Below are positions 16,557-25,564 of a DNA stretch of 64,000 nt, piece by piece (position 1 is the first letter of the stretch; every line of letters starts with the position of its first letter). The position numbers were made by a program, and so were the translations under genes. Below the pieces are notes generated by a model that did no database searches, was not told where the DNA came from, and worked only from the letters and a program-made list of their open reading frames with translations. Origin of the DNA: an uncultured Oscillospiraceae bacterium (GTDB lineage: Bacteria; Bacillota; Clostridia; Oscillospirales; Acutalibacteraceae); assembly GCA_910587835.1 (NCBI GenBank), contig CAJUNQ010000118.1, positions 1 to 64,000 on the forward strand, given 5' to 3'.

Positions 16557-17294
16557 GTGTCTCCCATCACCATTGCCAACATCGCCTTTGGCGGCGGCAG
16601 AACGAGGATTTGTGTTCCCCTGACCGCTGGCTCTCTCCCCGAGCTGGGGGAGGAGCTGAAAGCCGCTGCCGCCCTTCCTGCCGACCTTTATGAGTGGCGG
16701 GCCGATTATTTTCTCGGGGACTGGGCCTCTGCCCTTGCTCTGCTGAAGGAACAGGCAGGCCGTCCTGTGCTGGCCACCCTGCGCACCAAGGGTCAGGGCG
16801 GGGAGTGGGAAGGAGGCCCGGAGGCCTATGAGGAGGCTGTGCTGAGGCTGGTGGGCTCCGGGGCCCCGGCGATGGTGGATGTGGAGCTGGCCTGGGGAGA
16901 GGAACGGGCCCGGCGGCTGATGGAAGCAGCCCACGCCCGGGGCATGGGGGCAGTGGCCTCTCATCACGACTTTGCCGCCACCCCCAGCCAGGAGGACATG
17001 CTGGCCCTGCTGACCCGGATGAAGGCCCTGGGAGCGGACCTGCCCAAGCTGGCGGTTATGCCCCGCTGCCCTCAGGAGGTGCTGGCTCTGCTGCATGTCA
17101 CCTGGCAGGCGGCGGAACGGCTGGGGCCGGTGGTCACTATGAGCATGGGCCCCCTGGGGCGGCTGAGCCGGGTAAGCGGCGGGCTGACCGGCTCCTGCCT
17201 GAGCTTTGCGGCAGGGCTGCGGCCCTCGGCGCCGGGACAGATTGGGGCGGCAGAGCTGCGGCGCATTCTGGATGCCCTGGAAGGAGAGGCCTGA
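16557..17294 (+). CDS. aroD: 3-dehydroquinate dehydratase, type I
   Basis: This encodes 245 residues from a GTG 8 bases after CGGAGG. It converts 3-dehydroquinate to 3-dehydroshikimate in the shikimate pathway, using a Schiff base. Seen in order: strand IRVPL-like RICVPLTAG, the EWRADYF motif, ATLRTKGQGGEW, VDVELAW, SHHDF (catalytic His pair) and the Schiff-base Lys in LPKLAVMP near residue 164. A TIM barrel of normal length. Not in an aro operon here; it follows the TfoX-like gene by 88 bases. Confidence 0.93.
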   Translation: MSPITIANIAFGGGRTRICVPLTAGSLPELGEELKAAAALPADLYEWRADYFLGDWASALALLKEQAGRPVLATLRTKGQGGEWEGGPEAYEEAVLRLVGSGAPAMVDVELAWGEERARRLMEAAHARGMGAVASHHDFAATPSQEDMLALLTRMKALGADLPKLAVMPRCPQEVLALLHVTWQAAERLGPVVTMSMGPLGRLSRVSGGLTGSCLSFAAGLRPSAPGQIGAAELRRILDALEGEA

Positions 17295-17473
17295 CTGCGC
17301 CTTTGTGTTGTGCGCCCACAGGCTTTTTTGTCTGCTGTGCCCCTAACATTTGAGGGACGGGAAGATTACATACGAGTAAAAAAGCTGCGCAAGCATTCCC
17401 ATAGTCAACTGACAGGGTCGAGAGACCGTCTTTTGATATAGTGACCGCTGAGTCTGGCAAAAGGAGAGCACCT

Positions 17474-19564
17474 ATGAAAAATGATATTGATTCCATCCTG
17501 AATTCCATGTTTCGGGACGGCAGGCTGAATATGAGAAGCCCCCGGGCAAACAGCGCTCCCCGGGACAGCGGAGGGAGCCCGGAGGGGCCTCTCAGCCCGG
17601 CGGCCAGAGAGGCGGAAAAGGCATTGGAGTCTGTGCAGTCCGCCCAGCTGGACATGGCGGAGTCTTTGCAGAAAAGCATTGAGCGCATGACCCAGGAGGC
17701 CCGGGCGGATATGGAGGACCTGGAGCTTCACCTGAAAAGCGACGGCATCGAGGCCCGTCCTGCCAATAACGGGGGCAGCGCTCAGGACCTGGACCAGGCC
17801 TTTGAGGTGGCCCGGCAGGAGACGCTTGCCCAGGTGCTGGGGCAGGAGGACTTTGTCAACCGGCTGATTCTGACCTTCAAGCGGCCCTTTGTGGCGGGCT
17901 CCTCAGACGATGCGCCCCTGAGCCGGGCCGCTCTGCTGGGCCGGCCGGGCACAGGCCGGCGCAGCGCGGTAAAGGCCATCACCGCCTCTCTGGGGCGGCA
18001 GGGGGTGCTGAAGACCCCAAAGGTGATGGAGCTGGACCTGGCGGCGTACCATGCCCCGGGCTCGGAAAAGCTGTTTGTGCAGGACCTGTATGCGGCGTTG
18101 AAGTCCGGGGCCTCGGCGCTGGTGTTCTCCCGGTATGAGGACTGCCACCCCTCTGTGCTGCCTATGGTGACGGCTTTGTTTTCTACAGGCAGCGTGCCTC
18201 TGCCGGGGCGGTATGCCGAGCAGAAGGGCCTGCTGATAGAGGTGGGCACGGCTCTGGCGCCGGGGGCGGTGTCCAGGCTGCCGGCGGGAGGCCGGTATCT
18301 CTTTTTGCTGGGGGACAGCGAGGCCCGGCTGATGGGGGCCTTGGGCAGCGTTTTCGTGGGAGGGCTGGAGGACCGGCTCTCTACCGGGGAATTTACCCCC
18401 GACAGCCTGGCGCGCATTGCCGGGGCCGCGGGAAAGGAGCTGTGCCTGCGGGCGGAGAAGCAGCTGGGCTTCCGGCTGACCGTGAGCTCTGAGGCGGCAA
18501 AAGCCCTGGCGGAGGCCTACGACCGGGAGCAGGGCGCGGCGGCTATTCAGCAAGAGGCCCAGGCTCTTTACCGGGCCATGAGCGAGGAGAAGCTGCGCAG
18601 GTCCCTGCGTCCCCCGCTGACAGCGGAGCTATTAGCGCCGGAGGGGAAATTCATCATAAAATACCGGGCCGAGAATGTCTCGGGAGAGATTATGCCCCAG
18701 TCGCCCGAGAGTATGGCCGGACAGGCGGAGCTGGAACAGGTAAAGGAAGAGATGTCTCATATTGTGGGGCTTGGCAGCGTTAAGGACTACATTTTGTCGT
18801 TAGAGGACAATTTCAAGATGCAGCAGCTCCGGCGGGAGCGGGGGCTCAAGGCAGAGAGTCCCTCTATGCATATGATTTTCACCGGCAACCCGGGCACAGG
18901 CAAGACCACAGTGGCCCGGCTGACAGCCCGGTATCTGAAAGCCATTGGCGCCCTGACCGGCGGGCAGCTGGTGGAGGTGACCCGGGCCGACCTGGTGGGC
19001 CAGTATGTGGGCCACACCGCGCCTTTGACCCAAAAGGCCATTCAGTCGGCATTAGGGGGCGTGCTGTTCATTGACGAGGCCTATTCGTTGTACCGGGGCC
19101 GGGACGACAGCTTTGGGCTGGAAGCCATTGACGCGCTGGTGAAGGGCATGGAGGACCACCGGGACCGGCTGGTGGTGATTCTGGCAGGGTACAGCCGGGA
19201 GATGGAGGAGTTTTTGACAGCCAACTCGGGGCTGCGGTCCCGGTTCCCCAACCTGATTGAGTTTCCGGACTACACGGCGGAGGAACTGCTGGACATTACC
19301 AGGAGCATTGTGGCTGGCAAGGGCTACCGGCTTGACCCGGCCTGCGACGCGCCTCTGTTGGGATATTATGAGGCCATGCAGCTCACCGGCGACGCCAGGG
19401 TAAACGGCAACGGGCGCATGGCCCGGAACAAGGTAGAGGCGGCGGAGCTGGCCTGCGCCCGCCGGAACATGCGGGCGGCAGAGGGAGAACGGGACTTAGA
19501 GCTGTTGCTGCCTGAGGACTTTGGGTTTGAGGAAGCCAAGGGCGCAGGCGAGAGCGAACGGTGA
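17474..19564 (+). CDS. Two-module AAA+ ATPase (CbxX/CfxQ-SpoVK family) with a degenerate first module
   Basis: This encodes 696 residues; the ATG of MKNDID follows AAGGAGAGCACCT. Residues 1-110 are predicted disordered or helical. Residues about 120-400 look like a worn AAA+ module: the Walker A place reads GRPGTGRRS (Arg instead of Lys, near 155) and no Walker B acidic pair is seen. Residues about 425-690 are a typical CbxX/SpoVK AAA domain, with GNPGTGKTT, VLFIDEAYSL and an Arg-finger segment near LRSRFPN. SpoVK has a role in spore maturation in Bacillus. Here the N-terminal half is much longer, so the task may differ. Confidence 0.85.
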   Translation: MKNDIDSILNSMFRDGRLNMRSPRANSAPRDSGGSPEGPLSPAAREAEKALESVQSAQLDMAESLQKSIERMTQEARADMEDLELHLKSDGIEARPANNGGSAQDLDQAFEVARQETLAQVLGQEDFVNRLILTFKRPFVAGSSDDAPLSRAALLGRPGTGRRSAVKAITASLGRQGVLKTPKVMELDLAAYHAPGSEKLFVQDLYAALKSGASALVFSRYEDCHPSVLPMVTALFSTGSVPLPGRYAEQKGLLIEVGTALAPGAVSRLPAGGRYLFLLGDSEARLMGALGSVFVGGLEDRLSTGEFTPDSLARIAGAAGKELCLRAEKQLGFRLTVSSEAAKALAEAYDREQGAAAIQQEAQALYRAMSEEKLRRSLRPPLTAELLAPEGKFIIKYRAENVSGEIMPQSPESMAGQAELEQVKEEMSHIVGLGSVKDYILSLEDNFKMQQLRRERGLKAESPSMHMIFTGNPGTGKTTVARLTARYLKAIGALTGGQLVEVTRADLVGQYVGHTAPLTQKAIQSALGGVLFIDEAYSLYRGRDDSFGLEAIDALVKGMEDHRDRLVVILAGYSREMEEFLTANSGLRSRFPNLIEFPDYTAEELLDITRSIVAGKGYRLDPACDAPLLGYYEAMQLTGDARVNGNGRMARNKVEAAELACARRNMRAAEGERDLELLLPEDFGFEEAKGAGESER

Positions 19565-19595
19565 TCACAGGCCAAAGGCTGACATGATTTGTGGC

Positions 19596-19645
19596 CCAGG
19601 GGCTGAGACTTGGCTGAAGCTAAGTCTCAGCCCCTGGCTGATTTT
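19596..19645 (+). terminator. Terminator-like perfect hairpin after the AAA+ gene
   Basis: 16-bp perfect stem (19596-19611 with 19622-19637, core GGGGCTGAGACTT), 10-base loop, followed by a modest T-rich run (GATTTTC). Confidence 0.7.
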
Positions 19646-19938
19646 CAAGGAGGAGCCTGCGGTTTTACTTTGTGGACTCGGTTGAGGCAGCCTTGAACTT
19701 AGGCGGCGCATAGTCTTGGGGGCTGCGGAAGGTTTGCAGAGCAGAGGGGGTAAGGCGGGCTTTTGTTTGCGATGTAGAATGCAAAGGGAACACCTTCTAC
19801 ATGCCGCTAAAAAAGCAACAGCAGACTTTCTGCCAGACGCCGCCTGAATTCAGCATTTTTTGCGTCTGAGGGGACGGAGGGTCGGGGAAAATCATAGGAT
19901 TGAATCAGAAAAACAAAAGAATAGTATCAGTCAGAGTG
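19646..19938. other. Intergenic region with a small inverted repeat
   Basis: No gene. ATGTAGAA and TTCTACAT (about 19768-19800) form an 8-bp inverted repeat with 16 bases between. It lies about 140 bases upstream of the GH31 promoter and could be an operator, but that is only a guess. Confidence 0.35.
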
Positions 19939-19967
19939 TTCCATTCTGCTGGGATGTGTGCTATAAT
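19939..19967 (+). promoter_or_regulatory. Promoter of the GH31 gene
   Basis: Weak -35 TTCCAT (19939-19944), 17 bp, and extended -10 TGC-TATAAT (19962-19967). Confidence 0.55.
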
Positions 19968-20022
19968 AAAGATTAGATTTCGTCATTTCCTATAAACCTT
20001 CTCAACAGAAAGGAGCACCAAC

Positions 20023-22335
20023 ATGAAGTTTACCAGAGGCTATTGGGTCAACAGGCCCGGCGTCACCGTGGCCGACTGCGTACAGATTCGGGAGACCCGG
20101 GTGGAGGGCAACAAGCTGTATATCTACAGCGTACCCTATGCCATGGACATGCGGGGCATGGGCGGGCCTGTGCTGGAGATGTACATCAGCTCTCCCCGGC
20201 CGGACATTATCCGCACCCAGGCCTGGCACTTTATGGGCAGCGCCAAAAAAGTCCCTCAGTTTGAGCTGGACATTCAGGACTGCCCTCTGGACGTTACCGA
20301 GGACGAGGGCGCCGTCACCGTAAAGAGCGGGAAGACAGAGCTGAGGATCACCAAGAGCCCTGCCAGCTTTACCTATTATTATGACGGCAAGCCCCTGACC
20401 AAGGTGGGCGACAAGTTTGGCCACAGTATGCTCAGCTACATCACCACCCCAGAGGGTCCCTTTATGCGGGCGCAGCTGGACCTGGGCATTGGAGAGAAAA
20501 TCTACGGCCTGGGCGAGCGGTTCACCCCCTTTGTGAAAAACGGCCAGGTGGTGGATATCTGGCAGGAGGACGGGGGCACCTGCTCGGAGATCTCCTATAA
20601 GAACATTCCCTTCTACCTGACCAACAAGGGCTACGGCGTGTTTGTCAACTCTACCGGCGAGGTGAGCTATGAGCTGTGCTCTGAGGTGGTCACCCGGGCT
20701 CAGTTCTCTGTGCCTGGCGAGGAGCTGGACTTTATGGTCATCGGCGGCGGGGATGCCAAAACCGTGCTGCAGAACTACACCGGCCTCACCGGTAAGCCCG
20801 CCTTGCCTCCGGCCTGGACCTTTGGCCTGTGGCTGTCCACCTCCTTTACCACCAACTATGATGAGGAGACAGTCAACGAGTTTGTGGGCGGCATGAAGGA
20901 CCGGGATATCCCCCTGCATGTGTTCCACTTCGACTGCTACTGGATGACCGAGAACGAGTGGTGCAACTTCAAGTTTGACCCCAAAATGTTCAAGGACGCC
21001 CCGGGGCTGATCAAGCGGCTGAAGGAGAAGGGGTTAAAGATCTGCGTGTGGATCAACTCCTATATCGGCCAAAAGTCCCCCCTGTTCAAGGAGGGCATGG
21101 AGCATGGATATCTGCTCAAGCGTCCCAACGGGGATGTGTGGCAGTGGGACATGTGGCAGGCCGGCATGGGCCTGGTGGACTTTACCAACCCGGCTGCCTG
21201 GAAGTGGTATCAGGACAAGCTGCGGGAGCTGCTGGACATGGGTGTGGACTGCTTCAAGACCGACTTCGGCGAGCGCATTCCCACAGACTGTGTCTACTAC
21301 GACGGCAGCGACCCGGTGCTGATGCACAACTACTATACTTATCTTTATAATAAGTGCGTGTTTGAGCTGCTGGAGGAGTATAAGGGCCACAACGAGGCCT
21401 GCCTGTTTGCCCGCAGCGCCACTGCCGGCGGGCAGAAGTTCCCGGTGCACTGGGGCGGCGACTGCTCCTCCAACTACCTGTCCATGAGCGAGAGCCTGCG
21501 GGCGGGCCTGTCTCTGTGCCTGTCCGGCTTCGCCTTCTGGAGCCACGACATCAGCGGCTTTGAGGGCACTGCCCCTGCCGATGTGTACAAGCGTTGGGCA
21601 GCGTTCGGCCTGTTGTCCACCCACTCCCGGCTCCACGGGTCCAACTCCTACCGGGTGCCCTGGCTGTTCGACGAGGAGTCGGTGGACGTGGTGCGCAAGT
21701 TCACCAAGCTGAAGTGCGCCCTGATGCCCTATCTGTACACCAAGGCCGTGGAGGCCCACCAGACCGGCGTTCCCATGATGCGGGCCATGATGCTGGAATT
21801 CCCCGAGGACATCCCCTGCGCGGATTTGGACCGGCAGTATCTGCTGGGCGAGAGCCTGCTGGTGGCCCCTGTCTTCACCAAAGAGGGAGACGTGGACTAC
21901 TATCTGCCAGAGGGCCGGTGGACCAACATCCTCAACGACCAGGTGGTGGAGGGCGGCAAGTGGCTGCATGAGATCCACGACTTCATGAGCCTGCCGCTGA
22001 TGGCCCGGGAGAACACCATCCTCCCTGTGGGCGCCGACTGCACAGACGTGGAGTATGACTATGCCAAGGGCCTGACTCTGCATGTGTATGAGCTCACCGG
22101 CAAGGCCGCCTGCGATGTGGTGGACATGAAGGGGGAGAAGTTCCTCAGCGCCGCCGCGGAGAGGGAAGGGGACAAGGTCACTGTCCGCCTCAACGGAAAG
22201 ACGGAGGGCCTGAGCCTGCTGCTGCATCATGTGCAGGCTGTCGGCAGCGTGAACGGCGCGGCGGCTGAAAAGGCGGAGCAGGGCGTACTGCTCCGCGTGA
22301 ACGAGGGCGCGGATACAGTGAGCTTCCACATCTAA
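20023..22335 (+). CDS. yicI: GH31 alpha-xylosidase (YicI-like)
   Basis: This encodes 770 residues; the ATG follows AGAAAGGAGCACCAAC. It carries an N-terminal beta-sandwich, a central (beta/alpha)8 barrel and C-terminal beta domains. The nucleophile is D414 (KTDFGE) and the acid/base D480 (GGDCSSN). Both positions lie two residues from those of E. coli YicI (D416, D482), and length and motifs agree with YicI rather than the alpha-glucosidase branch. It should release alpha-xylose from isoprimeverose and xyloglucan oligosaccharides in the cytosol (no signal peptide). It precedes a sugar-uptake operon that has its own promoter. Confidence 0.9.
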   Translation: MKFTRGYWVNRPGVTVADCVQIRETRVEGNKLYIYSVPYAMDMRGMGGPVLEMYISSPRPDIIRTQAWHFMGSAKKVPQFELDIQDCPLDVTEDEGAVTVKSGKTELRITKSPASFTYYYDGKPLTKVGDKFGHSMLSYITTPEGPFMRAQLDLGIGEKIYGLGERFTPFVKNGQVVDIWQEDGGTCSEISYKNIPFYLTNKGYGVFVNSTGEVSYELCSEVVTRAQFSVPGEELDFMVIGGGDAKTVLQNYTGLTGKPALPPAWTFGLWLSTSFTTNYDEETVNEFVGGMKDRDIPLHVFHFDCYWMTENEWCNFKFDPKMFKDAPGLIKRLKEKGLKICVWINSYIGQKSPLFKEGMEHGYLLKRPNGDVWQWDMWQAGMGLVDFTNPAAWKWYQDKLRELLDMGVDCFKTDFGERIPTDCVYYDGSDPVLMHNYYTYLYNKCVFELLEEYKGHNEACLFARSATAGGQKFPVHWGGDCSSNYLSMSESLRAGLSLCLSGFAFWSHDISGFEGTAPADVYKRWAAFGLLSTHSRLHGSNSYRVPWLFDEESVDVVRKFTKLKCALMPYLYTKAVEAHQTGVPMMRAMMLEFPEDIPCADLDRQYLLGESLLVAPVFTKEGDVDYYLPEGRWTNILNDQVVEGGKWLHEIHDFMSLPLMARENTILPVGADCTDVEYDYAKGLTLHVYELTGKAACDVVDMKGEKFLSAAAEREGDKVTVRLNGKTEGLSLLLHHVQAVGSVNGAAAEKAEQGVLLRVNEGADTVSFHI

Positions 22336-22493
22336 AGGAAGCGGCGGCTGAATCGCGGAAAAACAGGCGTTTTGTACATAGAAAAGCCAGGGTGTTTGTG
22401 TTTTTTTTTCGTGACCCTGTGTGTTCGACAAAGAGCGTTGGTGGAAATGCCGAAAAGGAATGCGGTTTCAGAAAAATATTTTCCATCCAGCTC

Positions 22494-22522
22494 TTTACAA
22501 TTTGTTTATGGTGTGATATAAT
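22494..22522 (+). promoter_or_regulatory. Sigma-A promoter of the sugar ABC operon
   Basis: TTTACA (22494-22499), 17 bp, perfect TATAAT (22517-22522). The predicted transcription start, about 22529, lies only a few bases before the structured RNA. Confidence 0.75.
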
Positions 22523-22531
22523 TCTGACGAA

Positions 22532-22598
22532 ACCATGACGCAAGAGGAGTACTCCTCTTGGTGTTTCCGACTAGGGTCGGAAACAATCGAGTCATGGT
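22532..22598 (+). ncRNA. Structured three-way-junction RNA at the 5' end of the solute-binding-protein mRNA
   Basis: Three perfect helices. P1 is ACCATGAC (22532-22539) with GTCATGGT (22591-22598). P2 is CAAGAGGA (22541-22548) with TCCTCTTG (22553-22560), loop GTAC. P3 is GTTTCCGAC (22563-22571) with GTCGGAAAC (22576-22584), loop TAGG. Joining strands are 1, 2 and 6 bases (the last is AATCGA). The start codon is 31 bases after P1. I do not recognise a known riboswitch class. It could be a mRNA-stabilising 5' structure, a ligand- or protein-binding leader, or an operator palindrome set. Confidence 0.65.
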
Positions 22599-22628
22599 GA
22601 ACAAAATATGTAAAGGAGAAGATCAAAA

Positions 22629-24512
22629 ATGACCAAAAGAATTCTGGCTCTGATCCTGGCGCTGTGCCTGGTCGCGACAGTGTTTGCGGCCTGCGGCGGC
22701 GACAGCGGCGAAAGCAGCTCTTCTGCGGCTGGAGATACCAGCTCCAGCTCCAGCTCCAGCGAGAGCGCTCCTGCTGACGATGGCGGCAGCAGCGAAGATG
22801 GCGACGCCAGCACGCCTGAGGACGGCGGCGCCGCTGTGAGCGGCGAGGGCTCCATGGAGGCCGCTGGCCTGAAGTGGCACACCGCCGAGGAGGTTGAGGG
22901 CGACGACGCGCCTGCCGGCGAGATCGACGAGCGGGCTTTCCAGAAGTTTGACGAGGTGGTGGAGGTCCACTTTGCCAGCTCGATCGACCCGGTGGACACC
23001 ACTCTGTCTGAGGGTGAGGATGCTGCCAACAACCAGTACACCCGCTATCTGGAGGAGAACTTCAACATCAAGTTTGTCTCTGACTGGACTGTGGGCTCTA
23101 CGGCTGACTTCCAGCAGAAAATCTCCCTGCAGATCGCTTCCGCCTCCCTGCCGGACGGCATAGTGGTTCCCAACCGCAGCTACATGGTAAAGGCCGCTCA
23201 GTCTGAGCTGCTGGCTGACCTGCATGACGTGTATGACCAGTATGCATCCAAGCAGGTCAAGCAGATCATGGAGTCCACCGATGGCCGCGCCTACAGCAAC
23301 GGCACCTATGACGGGACGTTTGTGGGCCTGCCCAATGTGTCTGTGGAGACCGACGGCATCTACATCTACTTCATCCGCCAGGATTGGCTGGACGAGCTGA
23401 AGATTGAGGTTCCCAAGACCATCGCTGAGCTGGAAGCCGCTGCCCAGAAGTTCAAGGACGAGGGCAAGTCTCCCAAGTACTCCATTGCGGGTGTGGGCCA
23501 GGGTGTGCGCAGTTATGCAAACTTCCTTGAGTCCGGAAACAAGAGCTACGGCTTTGACGCTGTTTACCAGGCCAAGGACGCCTACCCGGGCTTCTTCTAC
23601 TACGAGGGCGACGAGCTGGTTTACGGCACCAACACCCAGCAGACCCGGGACACCCTGGAGATTCTGGCTGACTGGTACAAGAAGGGCCTCATCAACCCCG
23701 AGCTGGGCGTTGCCACCAACGGCGACGAGGCTGCGGGCGTAAAGGAAGGCACTTGCGGCATTTTCATGGGTCCCTGGTGGAGCCTGGGCTACGGCAACGG
23801 CGACTCCTTCAAGAACGACCCCACCGCCGACTGGCAGGCTTATCCCCTTTACAGCGATGATGGCAAGTGGAATGTGAAGATCAAGGACTGCGGCTCCTCT
23901 TACACAATCGTGAGCGCCGACGCCTCTGACGATGTGAAGAAGGCCATCATCATCACCAACAACGTGCTTGTGCGTGACGAGTCCATCTTCGACACCTCTG
24001 TTGCTATCGGCTGGTACCCGCTGCGCAACACCATGGCCGCCATGGACGAGTGCGAGTACGAGTACAACGCCCTGATGGACGTGCTCAAGGGCGACAAGAC
24101 TGCTGAGGACTACAACATCCCCGGCAACATCTACAAGAACCTGTACACCGACGCTGTGGACCTGCCCACTGTCTTCAAGGAGGACTTCAAGGGCGACCGC
24201 AATGTCAGCGTGAACGACATGGACGTGATGACCAACAACGGCCAGTTCAACCGCTACTATGCCCTGCTGGTAGGCGACCGTCCCTATGCCACCCTCACTC
24301 CCGATAAGAAGGTGGAGTCTGTCATCTACTACACCATCGATGAGTTCGACACCTATTGGACCCAGCTGCAGGACCTGGAGGACCAGACCATCATGTCCAT
24401 CATGACCGGTCAGGCCGACATCTCCGCCTTTGACACCTATGTGCAGAACTGGAAGGCCCAGGGCGGCGACACCATCCTGGCGGCTGTGGACGCCTTTGTC
24501 AAGGCTGGCTGA
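22629..24512 (+). CDS. Extracellular solute-binding lipoprotein of a carbohydrate ABC transporter (LplA/YtcQ-like)
   Basis: This encodes 627 residues; the ATG follows AAAGGAGAAGATCAAAA. The lipoprotein signal peptide has the lipobox VFAAC, with the lipidated Cys near residue 22. A Ser/Asp/Glu-rich linker of about 70 residues follows, then a large solute-binding fold. Such long proteins pair with LplB/YtcP-type permeases and bind oligosaccharides. The neighbouring GH31 enzyme suggests xyloglucan- or isoprimeverose-type sugars (inference). Codon use is strongly biased (AAC, GAC, AAG, CTG), as in highly expressed genes. Confidence 0.9.
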   Translation: MTKRILALILALCLVATVFAACGGDSGESSSSAAGDTSSSSSSSESAPADDGGSSEDGDASTPEDGGAAVSGEGSMEAAGLKWHTAEEVEGDDAPAGEIDERAFQKFDEVVEVHFASSIDPVDTTLSEGEDAANNQYTRYLEENFNIKFVSDWTVGSTADFQQKISLQIASASLPDGIVVPNRSYMVKAAQSELLADLHDVYDQYASKQVKQIMESTDGRAYSNGTYDGTFVGLPNVSVETDGIYIYFIRQDWLDELKIEVPKTIAELEAAAQKFKDEGKSPKYSIAGVGQGVRSYANFLESGNKSYGFDAVYQAKDAYPGFFYYEGDELVYGTNTQQTRDTLEILADWYKKGLINPELGVATNGDEAAGVKEGTCGIFMGPWWSLGYGNGDSFKNDPTADWQAYPLYSDDGKWNVKIKDCGSSYTIVSADASDDVKKAIIITNNVLVRDESIFDTSVAIGWYPLRNTMAAMDECEYEYNALMDVLKGDKTAEDYNIPGNIYKNLYTDAVDLPTVFKEDFKGDRNVSVNDMDVMTNNGQFNRYYALLVGDRPYATLTPDKKVESVIYYTIDEFDTYWTQLQDLEDQTIMSIMTGQADISAFDTYVQNWKAQGGDTILAAVDAFVKAG

Positions 24513-24558
24513 TTTTGATTGACCGCCTTTGTTTCAAAGTGAAATAAGTTGACGAGGA

Positions 24559-24592
24559 GCAAAGGCGTTTTCGTGAAGGAGAACGCCTTTGC
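24559..24592 (+). terminator. Intercistronic hairpin between binding-protein and permease genes
   Basis: 11-bp perfect stem GCAAAGGCGTT with AACGCCTTTGC, followed by CCTTTTATT. Likely a partial terminator or 3' stabiliser that lets the binding protein be made in excess over the permeases. Confidence 0.6.
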
Positions 24593-24624
24593 CCTTTTAT
24601 TATGGTGATTTTAGGAGGGAGAAC

Positions 24625-25551
24625 GTGGAAAACAACGGCCAGACTGCTCCTAAGAAGATAAGAAAATCTCTGCCTGTCAGCTTCCATTATACCCTGATGA
24701 CCATTCCGGGCTTTTTGTGGATGATTGCCTTCAGCATTGTGCCCATGGTGGGCATTCTGATGGCTTTTCAGAATTACATGCCCAAAAAGGGCTGGTTTGG
24801 CTCTGAATGGGTGGGGCTTAGCAACTTTACCTACCTGATGAGCCTGGGCGATGTGTGGAACATTGTGCGCAACACCCTGGTGATTGCGATTGGCAAGCTG
24901 GTGCTCAACATCGTCATTCCCCTGGTTTTTGCCATTCTGCTCAACGAGGTCAAGAATGTGGCTTTCAAGAAGTCTGTGCAGACCATTGTGTATCTGCCCC
25001 ACTTTATTTCCTGGGTTATTCTGGCAAATATCGTGGGCAACATCTTTGGCTTCTTCGGCATTTTCAACAGCGTTTACACCGCCTTTGGCAACGAGCCCAA
25101 GATGTGGCTCACAGACCCCAATCTGTTCCAGGGCTTTGTCATTGGCACGGATGTATGGAAGGAATTCGGCTACAACGCGGTAGTGTTCCTGGCAGCGCTG
25201 ACAGGCATCAGCCCCAGCCTGTATGAGGCGGCGGCCATTGACGGCGCGTCCCGGTGGCAGTCCATCCGCAACATCACCCTTCCGGCCCTGATCCCCACCG
25301 TGGTGCTGCTGACTACTCTGGCCATGGGCAATGTGCTCAACGCGGGCTTTGACCAGGTGTTCAACATGTATTCGCCCATGGTGTACAGCACCGGCGACAT
25401 TATTGACACCTACGTCTACCGCATCGGCATCACCAACATGCAGTTCTCGCTGGCAACGGCGGTGGGCCTGTTCAAGTCAGTGGTCAGCTTTACCTTGATC
25501 ACTGTGTCCTATGTGCTGGCTTATAAATTCGCCGACTACACTATTTTCTAA
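24625..25551 (+). CDS. Carbohydrate ABC transporter permease (LplB family)
   Basis: This encodes 308 residues from a GTG 6 bases after TTAGGAGG. Six membrane helices and the EAA loop EAAAIDGASRWQSIRNITLP near residue 210, the contact for the ATPase, are visible. It forms the heterodimeric channel with the next gene. No ATP-binding subunit is encoded nearby, so a shared MsmX-like ATPase must serve it, as known for LplB/YtcP systems. Confidence 0.92.
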   Translation: MENNGQTAPKKIRKSLPVSFHYTLMTIPGFLWMIAFSIVPMVGILMAFQNYMPKKGWFGSEWVGLSNFTYLMSLGDVWNIVRNTLVIAIGKLVLNIVIPLVFAILLNEVKNVAFKKSVQTIVYLPHFISWVILANIVGNIFGFFGIFNSVYTAFGNEPKMWLTDPNLFQGFVIGTDVWKEFGYNAVVFLAALTGISPSLYEAAAIDGASRWQSIRNITLPALIPTVVLLTTLAMGNVLNAGFDQVFNMYSPMVYSTGDIIDTYVYRIGITNMQFSLATAVGLFKSVVSFTLITVSYVLAYKFADYTIF

Positions 25552-25564
25552 GGGGGGGAGCACA

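Noticed and set aside
22428..22436. TTCGACA as a Spo0A box upstream of the sugar operon
   Set aside because: A 7-base match is expected several times in 64 kb by chance and its position, over 50 bases before -35, is not informative.
22524..22600. CTGACGA before the three-way junction as a hammerhead ribozyme core
   Set aside because: No GAAA and cleavage-site partner in the required order; the junction is formed by other strands.
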